A stretch of 57,773 bases of DNA from Terana coerulea (Eukaryota; Basidiomycota; Agaricomycetes; Polyporales; Phanerochaetaceae): NCBI GenBank assembly GCA_024811115.1, contig JAKOGH010000885.1, positions 1 to 57,773 of the forward strand, written 5' to 3'. The notes under the pieces were generated by a model. It did not search any database, was not told the DNA's origin, and worked only from the letters and a program-made list of their open reading frames with translations. The position numbers and the translations under genes are program-made. Of this stretch, positions 1 to 9,189 are shown in pieces (position 1 is the first letter of the stretch; each line of letters begins with the position of its first letter).

Positions 1-33
1 CACCCTCACTCTCCTTCACGTCTACCGCACGCC

Positions 34-1328
34 ATGGCATACTACAGCAACAACCAGGGCCCGCCGCCGCAGCACCCCCGTCCCGACACCCTGCCTCATC
101 CCCGAGCCCCCAGTGCCCGCCTCGCCGCAGGGCTACCAGCGGTACACGAGCTCGCCCCAGCCAGATGGATACGTCCAGGCTGCCCCGCGGGCGTACCTCT
201 CGGTCGCCCCGCAGGCGCCCCAGTCGTATGTTTCACATACGGGTACCAGCCTCGCGCGCGGCGCGCCATCCGACGGTGCGAGGACAGTGCCCGCCTCTGC
301 CCCGGTCCCCGCGGCCCGTCGACCTTGCGGCATGGGGCTTCGACGACGCGACAGCGCAGTTTGGGATGCAGCTCGGCAGACAGCGGTTGCGCGCGGGCAG
401 GACTATGTCCAGAAGGGTGCGCCGTGTATCGCTTTGGTTTCAGCGCGAAGTACTCATGGCTCTCGTACATGTAACAGCTGGTTGGGTTTATTCTAACCGC
501 CATGAAACATCATTTCAAAGTATCGAACAAGTATGTCGTGAAGAAACTAGGAATAGTGTTATTCCGTGGCGTCATAAGCCATGGGCTCGTAAGACGTATC
601 GCAGAGAGCGGGCAGGCAGAATGGCTGCCGCCTGGGACGACATCAACTCCCTGATCTATACATTCCAGGTAAGTTTGTTTCTGTAGAGCAATGCACGGCT
701 GTATAACTTCATATACTTGCAGCAATGGCAATTGTCACCTACATCCTTCTCGCGGCGCTTCATTCTGGCCTCAACTCGCGCTTCCACCCAGAGATCCTCG
801 GCGTATCGCTCCAAGGCACTGGGCGTTGTCCTGATGGATTTTCTTGTCTGGGGTGGATGCTATTTCCTCAATATCCAGGTACGCACTACTCGCGACTGAT
901 AGACAAGCCGGGTATTGACACATCGTACAGGGTCCAACACAGCTGCTAGACTTGCTGGCGTACGACGGATATATTCGTTGGGTGCGTCCTGTCATAATGT
1001 CCAGTTCGCTACAGCTGGTTAACCATTTCTTCAGTGTCATCATAACCCTCGTCGCCGGCCTACTCAACCTCGGGCGCACGGTCTACTTCTCAATTTTCAT
1101 CTACACATTCCTCGCGACATTCCTCTTCCTGGTATGTGCCCTCCTCATTACTTCGTTATTCAAGTTAACCAGTTCTTGCAGCTACGTTCACTACGGTCGC
1201 TCATACTCCCAGACGCCTCTGCTACAGCTTCGCCTGTCAGCACAGCAGCGCGCTCAAGGCGCATTACATTCCTCTTCCTAATCGCTGCAAGCCAGATCGT
1301 ATACATGGGCTTGCTGATTCGTGTCTGA
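34..1328 (+). pseudogene. YIF1: YIF1 homologue (HRF1 family, ER-Golgi membrane protein), reading frame broken
   Basis: YIF1 partners YIP1 and acts in ER-to-Golgi vesicle traffic. Pieces of one protein are readable but spread over three frames: a Pro/Gln-rich N-terminus (from 34 and about 133-310), the block AWGFDDATAQFGMQLG (about 327-375), AMKHHFKVSNKYVVKKLG (about 500-555), FPWRHKPWAR (about 562-593), the membrane segment MAIVTYILLAALHSGLN (725 on), then GVVLMDFLVWGGCYFLNIQ, VIITLVAGLLNLGRTVY and the C-terminus IASQIVYMGLLIRV-like ending at the stop at 1326-1328. Introns near 669-722, 880-930 and 1132-1182 have GT/AG ends. At least six indels separate the frames, for example at 564 (CC where CCC is needed) and 649 (CCC where CCCC is needed). 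The protein pieces are well conserved and I see no premature stop by substitution, so consensus error is as likely as decay. Family call is firm; coding status is not. Confidence 0.82.
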
Positions 1329-1733
1329 TGGATGGACGGGTTGTGCTGCGCGTTGCAGATCTGAAAATACTACATAAATATTGAATACTCTCCGTCGCCG
1401 ATGGGCTGCCTACGAGACAAGCGAGCTTCGTTAATCTGTCCTGCTCTTGTATGTCCTCTTGGCTAAACTTCTTCAGGGTGACAGTAAGGCGGTGAATGCT
1501 TTCTCTTCGTGTGGGAATGACATAGTACTGTTGATAGTACCCGGTCGGAAAGAGTCAGCTCTCTGGACTGTCGCTGGATTGGCGCAAGACTGGCACTGCA
1601 GTACATGATCGTCGTGTTTGCGTCGAGTTGGGGCTCAATCTTGGCACATTTGACCGCTAAGTCCGCTAATATGTATGGTTAGACAAGTCGATCCTCAGAG
1701 AAGCTGGGATGCTAACCGATTGCATGTGCAAAC
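1329..1733. other. intergenic, YIF1 3' side to PSF1 3' side
   Basis: This lies between two convergent genes and should hold both 3' UTRs. A TACATAAATA-type A-rich stretch follows the YIF1 stop. I see no further gene or repeat. Confidence 0.5.
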
Positions 1734-2378
1734 CTACACCTCCTCCAGATATCCTTGCACGATGAGATGCTCAACGTCTGCTCGTCTCACCAGGAACCTT
1801 TGACCTCTCCTGAAGTCAATCGCCCCGACCTCCGTCTGAATAACGCCACAATCCCGCACGACGCGCACCAGGACATGGAGATCCTTTGGCGGTCTTGAAA
1901 TTGGGGCAAATAAATCCACTTCTTCCGTTGCGAGGACACCAGAACGAAATGTCAAGAGAGACTCGTTGTACGACCGGAGGTAGTCGACTTCGTGTGGGGA
2001 CAGTTTCGATCGTACGTCCGGCGTGGGTGCTCCAGATGACCCAGAGCCGGCCGTCGAAGCGGAGAGGAGCAAGGGCAGTGCGCCGCCGACCTGCCAGTAG
2101 AGGTCCTTGAGCCGCTCGATGCGGTGGTTGTGGTACGCAAGCAAGCAGCGTTTGTTGCGGAGGATGACGGTCTGGTAGAGGATGATGTCGGGCGTGACGG
2201 CGTTGTCGTGAGCGGCCATGGCGGCCTGGATGAGGGTTTCGAGCTGGCGCTGCTCGCGGAGGATGGCGCGGACGAGGGTGTCGTTGTATTTGAGCAAGCT
2301 GTCCGTCGCCGTCGACCGTTTTGCCTCCGTGACGAGCTGCGTCGCGAGCTCGCCGATCTGCCGTGCTGAGGACTGCAT
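1734..2378 (-). CDS. PSF1: GINS complex subunit PSF1 (DNA replication)
   Basis: PSF1 is one of four GINS subunits, part of the CMG replicative helicase (Cdc45-MCM-GINS) in the nucleus. From the chosen ATG at 2378 the protein is 214 residues, close to the usual ~200. Family signatures are clear: the N-terminal A-domain with TQLVTEAKRSTATDSLLKYN, the motif LRNKRCLLAYHNHRIERLKD in the middle, and the C-terminal B-domain ending IQTEVGAIDFRRGQRFLVR then DVEHLIVQGYLEEV. The frame stays open 17 codons further upstream to an ATG at 2429, but that extension has no family similarity, so the second ATG is preferred. The gene is uninterrupted by introns in this reading. It is transcribed divergently from ULA1 with 180 bp between starts. 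Confidence 0.93.
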   Translation of the reverse strand: MQSSARQIGELATQLVTEAKRSTATDSLLKYNDTLVRAILREQRQLETLIQAAMAAHDNAVTPDIILYQTVILRNKRCLLAYHNHRIERLKDLYWQVGGALPLLLSASTAGSGSSGAPTPDVRSKLSPHEVDYLRSYNESLLTFRSGVLATEEVDLFAPISRPPKDLHVLVRVVRDCGVIQTEVGAIDFRRGQRFLVRRADVEHLIVQGYLEEV

Positions 2379-2558
2379 GGCGGCGCGAGGAAGGGAGGGC
2401 GGGCACGTCACGCTCACACGAGTCGTCACCGCTGTGACGCCACGCGGAGGAAGCGCGCTGCGGCGTCAAGGGCGGCTTGCTCATCGCTCCCCGTCCTTTC
2501 CTCATTACCACACATCCCACTCTCTAACTCACGCAAAATAGACAAGATAGAAGAAGAA
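2379..2558. promoter_or_regulatory. shared divergent promoter, PSF1 / ULA1
   Basis: Only 180 bp separate the proposed start codons of two head-to-head genes, so both must take their core promoters and 5' UTRs from here. The part next to ULA1 is rich in A and ends in a purine-rich leader (AAGAAGAA) just before ATG. No canonical TATA box is obvious. Confidence 0.5.
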
Positions 2559-4678
2559 ATGCTGCAGAACGACTCACAGGACATTGAGGCAGCTACGGCC
2601 AGTGTTCAGTGCGCTATATGTCCGCTGTCTCTGTAGATCGGGCTCACAGATGACCTACGGATAGAGCACAGCCGGACAACAAGACCCGCCGTTATGACCG
2701 ACAGCTAAGGTGTGAAAAAATATGTATCTGAATGCGAACATATTAACCACTTCTCTCTGTAGACTGTGGGCAGCATCCGGCCAAGCAGCCCTCGAATCCG
2801 CCCGTGTGCTCGTCACCTCCGGCTCCGCCACCTCCACCTCCATCCTCAAGAACCTCGTCCTCCCTGGCATTGGTCACTTCACCATCCTTGATGCTGCAAC
2901 AACCTCTCCCGCCGATGCCGGTAACAACTTCTTTCTCAACGCCGCAGCCAGTCTGGGCAAGCCCCGCGCCGCCGAGGCCGTCCCGCTTCTGCGCGAGCTC
3001 AACGAGAGCGTCGACGGTGCCGCGGACACACGGGAGCTGGACGAACTGCTGGATACAGAGGAAGGCAGGAAGTACATCACAAGTTTCTCGCTGGTGGTTG
3101 CACACAATCTCCCGGCGCCGACGCTCGAGAAGCTCTCGAGCCTGCTGTGGCAGGACTCGATCCACCCGCCACTCATCGTCGTTCGCTCCGCAGGCTTCAT
3201 CGCCGACTTCTTCATCCAGTTTCACGAACATTGCGGTACGTTCTTTGTACTTTGTTTCGTGTGTGTATGCGTGAATACAACCTTGCTTTGCAGTAATTGA
3301 GTCGCACAGCGAAATCACATCGTCGCTCCGCCTCACAAAACCATTTCCTGAGCTCCAGAAATGGGCAGACTCCGTTGATTACGACACGATCGACCCGACG
3401 GAGCACGCACACATCCCCTTCGCCATCATCCTCATCAAGGAGGCAGACAAGTGGCGAGCAGAGGTACGTACTACCTACAGCCCCAAACGCATGGCCTCAT
3501 ATATCTCTGGACGCAGCACGATGGCAACCTACCAAAGGCATATGCAGAGCAGAAGGCGTTCAAAGCTGCAGTCCTTAAACGCCAACGGAAGCTCGACGAG
3601 GAGAACTTCGAAGAGGCCGAGGCGCAGGCGGTGCGGTTGTGGTCGGAGAAGCATGTACGCCCTTCTCTTTGCTCCTGAGTCCCTCCGTGCTCTCGCTCAA
3701 CATTACCACACATAGGTACCGTCTGACATCCAACCCCTGCTCGACTTGCCACCGGTGGACGTGACCAAGACGTCGCAAGCCGCGTTCCACGCTTTGCTCC
3801 ACACACTGCGCCTGTTCGTGCAGGATCCTGCGGGGCCGGGGTGCCTCCCGCTCTCCTCAACGCTACCGGACATGAAGACAGACACGGAGAGCTATGTGCG
3901 GCTGCAGCTCCTGTACAAGGAGCAGGCGCGCGTCGAGAATGTCTGTACCTTTCCCTTTCCTCTTCATTGCCGTTTAGAAGTGTGAGCGGCGTGCTGACGG
4001 GGGCGCACAGGTGCTGTTCAAGGAGATATTGAAGAAGACCTTCCCGGACCTGTCGATCGAGGTCGCCCTGGTTGATGCGTTTGTGAAGAACGCGCACCAC
4101 CTGCGTCTGCTCCGTGGCAAGCAGTTCGGAGCCCTCGACAAGGACGCCGCCGCCCTCGGTGCGCCCCTTCTCCCTCGCTAGCATCATCGCGCTAACCCAT
4201 TTTGTGTGGTGCGTCACAGCGGAGGCCCTGCTAGTCTACCCCAGCCAGACTATAACACATCTCGCGCTGTCCGCTCTGTCGACTCTTCTCGCACGGAGCT
4301 CAGGTAGGTCCTTCCAGCGATACTCATTTTCGCTCATCCGGCACTCACCCATGAGGCAGATACAGCGAGCATTACCCCTGAGGCCCTCACCGCCGAGGTC
4401 CAGTCGCTCGTGGGGCAAGGCGTCGAGCTGCCCGAGCACCTCGAGGCTGCCGTCGGCGAGATGTACGTCCCCGCTTCGTCCCCTTCCCCTCGCTGTAACT
4501 CACTTGTTGAAACAGTGCACGCACGCCGACCGCGGACCTTCCAAACACGGCCGCCTTCCTCGGTGGGATGGTCGCGCAGGAGAGCATCAAGATGATCACA
4601 CGCCAGTACGTGCCCGTGAACGGCTACTGCGTCGTCGACCTCGTCGATTCGACGACTGGCGTGGTCGGGTCGTCGTAA
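2559..4678 (+). CDS. ULA1: NEDD8-activating enzyme E1 regulatory subunit (APPBP1/NAE1-type)
   Basis: ULA1 pairs with UBA3 to activate NEDD8/Rub1, which is then attached to cullins. Conserved blocks follow in order: RYDRQLRLWAASGQAAL, the ThiF-like fold with LKNLVLPGIGHFTILDA and GNNFFL, then DPDVLA-region equivalents, and a C-terminal block TAAFLGGMVAQESIKMITRQ followed by YVPVNGYCVVDL. It lacks the catalytic Cys domain, as expected for this subunit. I place the start at 2559 and eight introns: 2609-2664, about 2709-2761, 3235-3294, 3463-3518, 3655-3716, 3943-4011, 4160-4220, then two small ones near 4304-4358 and 4463-4515. All have GT/AG ends and keep one frame to TAA at 4676-4678, so this copy is intact. 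The first intron assignment is the least certain. Confidence 0.92.
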
Positions 4679-4892
4679 GCGCGAGGTGTTAGGAAGAGAC
4701 GGTTGGATCTTGTACATGTATCTTGGTATGGCTTCATCGGAAAGACCTACGCTTATCTATATAGACGAGGTCTTGTGTACATATAATAACGCTCTTTCCT
4801 GATGCATGTCTTGTGTGACAGCTTTCACTGATACATTGATACAAGCAAGCGACATGCATAAGTGGGTAAAACCACAACATCTGTGGACACAA

Positions 4893-6107
4893 TCAAGCAC
4901 CGATGTGGATGAAGTTTACCCATCTCTCCGGCTCATTCCTCTTCACTTTCCTTCTCAGCTTCATCGTCGCCTCGCTTAATGCCCTCGCCGCTCCTTGGAA
5001 TGACAGGTCCTGTGGATTTTCTTCCGACGGATCTGTGAGCATGCCCTCGTAGAACAGCTTCGCCATGGTCGGTCCATCCTCGTCCATCAAATGCCACATT
5101 GTGCCCACCACGCCGCGAAACCCGACGAATTGCATCGCAGCGGCCAGATGCAGGGCCTCCTCGGGCGCGCCGTCCTCGGTTTGCTCGGCGGTGTGGCAAG
5201 CAGACAGAAAGGCGAATTCGGCGTTGGTCAAGTGGGATTTGACAATCTCGAGCAGTGTAAGCCGTTGGCCGTTCCAAAGCACGAAGCCGGAGTCGAAGGG
5301 ATCGAGCGCGCCGAGCTGTCCATGGCAGGCAAAGTGGGCCCATGAGTAGGCTTGAAGACCGCGAGAGACTGCTTCGGGTGTGGCGTCTGCGTTTTGAAGC
5401 ACGGCGATGGGCATTCTGTTGCCGAACCCTTTGAGCGCAGCAGCTTCTTCGTTAACGCGAAGTAGTGAGTTATCATCCGCTCTTGGTAGCTGCAATATAG
5501 CAAGTAATGTCGGACGCGGTTCCCTCGTAGCGTGAGGAGCGTTAGGCCGAGCCTGAATGAGCGCGGAAAGGGTAGGAGTGTACGAGGAGACGTAAAGGTC
5601 TAGCAAATAGACCAAATCGTTCTTCCCGCCTCCACGAGTTTCGGGAGTAGGCCCTGCTACGTGAATAGGAAGCGAGCAGAGGACAGATGTTGGACACCAC
5701 CATATGCGGGATCCCTTCTCAATGCCTAGTTCTCCTAGCGTCGAGACAACCAGGCCCACCAGATCATCCCACAGCCACTCGAGAACATCTTTGAGCACAG
5801 AGTTGTACGCCTTGATCAAGTCCGGAAGGTGTCGACGTGCGTTGAGAAAAGTCTTCGCCATCCTGCTAGCTTGCTCGTAAAAGGAGTCATGAAGCGGGAT
5901 GCATACCGGGTCGCGGTCCCGCAAAATGACTATCGCGGCTGAACCAGACTTGCTGTGATTGACCATGATGACTGGACCGCCGGCGGCGGCCTGTTGTATG
6001 TCAGTGAACGATGGCGGCAAGAGGAAGCTACTGAAGCCAGGCAGCGCGCGGATTTTCTCTGTCAGTTGATCCAGTTCTTCTGAAAGTTGTCGTTTCCTCT
6101 GCAGCAT
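4893..6107 (-). CDS. CHAT-domain (caspase-like) protein, N-terminally truncated
   Basis: CHAT domains are caspase-fold cysteine peptidases. The 404-residue frame contains the whole catalytic core: WWCPTSVLCSLPIHVAG (about 136-152), SSYTPTLSALIQAR, the His motif AHFACHG (His262) and the Cys motif FLSACHTAEQ (Cys304), followed by GFRGVVGTMWHLMDEDGP and a C-terminal WVNFIHIGA. Both catalytic residues are present. Fungal relatives usually carry a long tandem TPR/helical region before the core; here only about 40 residues precede it and an in-frame TAG lies three codons upstream of the first Met. A TA-flanked MITE begins 13 bp upstream. I infer that the 5' part was lost or separated. Whether the remaining frame is expressed is unknown. 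It is convergent with ULA1 (214 bp between stops) and on the same strand as the NACHT-WD40 gene. Confidence 0.85.
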   Translation of the reverse strand: MLQRKRQLSEELDQLTEKIRALPGFSSFLLPPSFTDIQQAAAGGPVIMVNHSKSGSAAIVILRDRDPVCIPLHDSFYEQASRMAKTFLNARRHLPDLIKAYNSVLKDVLEWLWDDLVGLVVSTLGELGIEKGSRIWWCPTSVLCSLPIHVAGPTPETRGGGKNDLVYLLDLYVSSYTPTLSALIQARPNAPHATREPRPTLLAILQLPRADDNSLLRVNEEAAALKGFGNRMPIAVLQNADATPEAVSRGLQAYSWAHFACHGQLGALDPFDSGFVLWNGQRLTLLEIVKSHLTNAEFAFLSACHTAEQTEDGAPEEALHLAAAMQFVGFRGVVGTMWHLMDEDGPTMAKLFYEGMLTDPSEENPQDLSFQGAARALSEATMKLRRKVKRNEPERWVNFIHIGA

Positions 6108-6119
6108 CTGCCCGTACTA

Positions 6120-6472
6120 GTGATTGGCAAGGGTAAACCCTCTATGCTTAAAGGCGAACCCTTACCCTTACCCTTCAAAACCCTTACCCTTTATAAGGGT
6201 AAGGGTTGGGGGCTACCCTTCAGACTCTTGCCAAAATGAGCAGAAAATAGTGCTTTGAGTGCTTTTTATTCACTTATAATGTCAGCTTTCTATTTGAGTA
6301 GCTTGCATTGATATAGAAGGCACTCACAACACTTACAGCCCTATCCAGCAACATATCTGGCATTCGCATGCAGACCCCTGCCAGACAAGGGTTAACTTTT
6401 CCCAACCCTTACCCTTACCCTCTGTACCCTTACCCTTAACCCTTGGAGGGTTTTCAAACCCCTGCCTATCAC
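6120..6472. mobile_element. MITE with TA target-site duplication and subterminal CCCTTA arrays
   Basis: Imperfect terminal inverted repeats: left GTGATTGGCAAGGGT, right (reverse complement) GTGATAGGCAGGGGT, each followed by AAACCCTC-like sequence. TA dinucleotides flank both ends (6118-6119 and 6473-6474), as for Tc1/mariner-type elements. Near both ends, runs of CCCTTA/ACCCTT hexamers form small arrays and an internal palindrome (about 6172-6208). At 353 bp with no coding potential it fits a non-autonomous element. It separates the CHAT gene from the JmjC remnant. Confidence 0.75.
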
Positions 6473-8444
6473 TAACCGTTTTCCACCTCCAAAGTTGGGC
6501 CGTTGCATTTAGAAGAGTACATCATTATGTTTAGCACAGACGTAGCGTCCTTGCGTAGGGCGGTGGAGCCTTGGTGCAAGGTGTCCGGTGAGGTGAAGTA
6601 TATCTTCGGACCTGTGAGGGGTTTGTTACGGACATGGCATTTAACAGTCAAAATAGCATACGCACCTAGTTCTGGCTTCGACCGCACTGCAAAGCTGCAT
6701 CCTGGATCCGCTAAAAGGGCCAGCTTGACAACATGTTGTACAGGCCATCTTCAGCGACAAACTCGGGAAACGGAAGAACCGACCGGTAGCTTAGGCCATT
6801 CGTGCAGAGAACCGCCGCAGAGTGTACACGGTACTGGTCACCTTCATGTTGGGGAGGGAAGTCCTATGCGCGCGCCATGTGAGCTAGATGGTACAAGTGT
6901 TATCGGCGTACACACCTTGACCATCAGAGAGTGCGTGGCAGATGTGGATCCTAGCTTCTCAAAAGCATCCATAAATTCGACCATCGTCATTTGTACAGGT
7001 GCTTCCGCACGGCTGTCGATGACCTGCACGCGTATACCACTAAAGGCGTTCCGGAACGTGATTTGGCTTCCATTGATGAGCTTGCGGACTTTTGTAGTCA
7101 GCAGGCACCGGGATACCCCGGGCCAAGAAATGCTTTAAATTGGAGTCCTCCTTTCTACCTGGATCACACTGGAGATGAGGAGTTTCACGGCAGTGGACGT
7201 CATCATGCCTGTAATGTGTGATCCAGCGCGGCTAGGTGGCTCGGGTGGGCTGCGGTGTTTGAGGCTCGCAACATCATTAGCAAGCTTGTCAAACACGCCT
7301 TTGGCGACGCGGCTCATCTTGCAGTAGGTGTGAGGCTCGGATTCGGTGCATATTATGAGGTTCACGTCAGAAGTGGCACAATCTGAAGGTGACTAGAGCA
7401 TACATTTAAACTTGATGGGTGCAGTATAACAGCCCACGCATATTTCCCATCCACAGCGGACGCACAAGACCGACGCTGAAAAGATGGACGTGTCACATTC
7501 GTCTCACGGTGCACTATCAGTAGGCCAGCAGTCGGATCACCATGATACAGGATTACATACCACAAAGAACACGCGCGTCTGAATCAGGATGTTTGCGGAT
7601 GAGGTCCGGTGCTTGATCATATTTCTGATTAGCCTTCACAAGCAACTTCATGTAGAGAGCGAGCACGTTCTGTCAAGCATGTCAATGCAGGTCAGCAAGC
7701 GTGCCACCGAAGATTGGACGCACCATGGCCGGCCGGCCAGGTAGTGTCTGACCTGCAACTGGCAACTGTTTCGTGCGAGTATGTGTATAAAATCTACTTA
7801 CAAGTAAATGGAGGGTGTTCTGCTTATATGGCCAGGGATGAAAAGCCCGGCGGTATCTTGGCTCAGCAACAGCCTGCCCGGGATCACAGTCAAAGCCACC
7901 TGTGCTGTCCAAACAACGGAATCCTTGTGTGGGCCATCAGTGTTTGCTACAGTCTCTCCCGAATACCGCCCTACCTTTGAAGCGGCAGCCCTCAGGTTCA
8001 TCAGCATCCTCCCCTCACCAGTAGTAGTCTGCAGCTGTCGCAAGCAGGCTACGCACTTGCAGCGGGCTGGAAATTGGTACACGTTGCAGTCCTTGGTCTG
8101 CAAAAGTAGCGCTGCTGCAGGAGGCTGCTTTTTGGTCCGCTTTGTTGGTGCAGGGCGGCCCGAGTCTTCAAGGCGACGTCTGCCTTTCTCCCGTGCCGTC
8201 GACTCATGAGGCGGCTGCTCAAGCGTGCTCGGGAAGCCATCGTGGGGTTCCCCTGCCGTAGCCGCCGCGGCGTCTGCGTCTCGCCATTTCTTATGGCTCC
8301 GCCAGGTCGAGGGTGGTAGTACATTCGGCTCCTTGCATTTATGTGAGCACGCACAGATGTAGTCCGTCTCCCGCGCCTTGTTCCGTGCGTGGGAGGGTTG
8401 GCGGCGGCGGACAGTCCGTCGGGGTTGCTCCTCGTATTACACAT
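6473..8444 (-). pseudogene. JmjC-domain protein remnant, 3' end cut at a MITE
   Basis: Read on the minus strand, exons give an N-terminal part starting MCNTRSNPDG (8444), a Lys/Arg-rich linker, KDCNVYQFPARCKCVACLR (about 8070), NVLALYMKLLVKANQKYD (about 7640), a Cys-rich knuckle CVRCGWEICVGCY (about 7450), and EPHTYCKMSRVAKGVFDKLA (about 7310). Next come VQVIDSRAEAPVQMTMVEFM (about 6990), a segment like KDFPP...VLPFPEFVAEDGLYN (about 6740-6870), and GPKIYF...GSTALRKDATSVLNIMMY (about 6515-6590). The order matches fungal JmjC proteins with a Cys-rich region before the cupin. In JmjC enzymes the last block holds the iron-binding HxD; here it reads R-K-D (6547-6555), so the first metal ligand is lost. 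Frames shift near 8290 and 6733. The rest of the JmjC fold is absent because the sequence runs into the MITE. Confidence 0.65.
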
Positions 8445-9189
8445 CTACAACAGCAGTGGGGAGGACGGAAGGTAATGATTTTGAAGAAAGCGTGTATATC
8501 GCCACGACACAGCTGAGCACAAGTGAACGCAACGCGACAGCTTGAGCCGGGGGCTATGAACGTTTGAACGGCAGGACCAACTCGAACTTCAAGCGCTGAA
8601 GCGCTGAAGACCGAACAACCATATATATACAAATACGAAGCGTGGAGCGCCCGTGCTGCTCAACATCGCTGGCGATGTGAGAAATCTCCCTAAAATGCAG
8701 CCAAATGTCACTTAAATGCAGTACAGCCTGCTCCAGTCCGAGTCGATAATTATCACTAAGCCACACATTAATGTATGACTTTTATGAGGAATTATGACGG
8801 TACGTAATCAGTGACACTGCTCGCCGACGAGGGTTTGTCAAGCCTGAGCCAAACCTCCGAGTGGAGTCGTCCGGTTGCCCTGCAGTGGCGCGGAGACCAA
8901 GACCTTTGTGGCGTCGGCGCTCCACCTCATGGCTCAGCGGGTATTGTCACGATGTATTCAGCTTCGTCTTTGTACGTCACATACATGAAGACAGTGCTGA
9001 CAAATTTCATATTCTTCGCAAGCTGATTACGCCTGTACATATTACCACTAACCACCGGCATGCCGACAATTGCAAGTAGCAGTTCAAGGACTAGAACACT
9101 GTGCACTTGCCAACGTGGAAGAATAACAGTAAACTATGTCTCGACTGTGGAGCACGCCTCCAGCACCTCCTCTCTGCTTTCTTTCGCCG
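8445..9189. other. intergenic, upstream of the JmjC remnant and downstream of the NACHT-WD40 gene
   Basis: The part up to about 8680 shares blocks with 16470-16650 (for example AACATCGCTG), so it belongs to the duplicated JmjC segment and probably holds its old promoter. From 8770 to 9189 I see no gene and no repeat. Confidence 0.4.

Noticed and set aside
6160..6460. Interstitial telomere
   Set aside because: The hexamer is CCCTTA, not the CCCTAA usual in fungi, and it is confined within an element with defined inverted ends.
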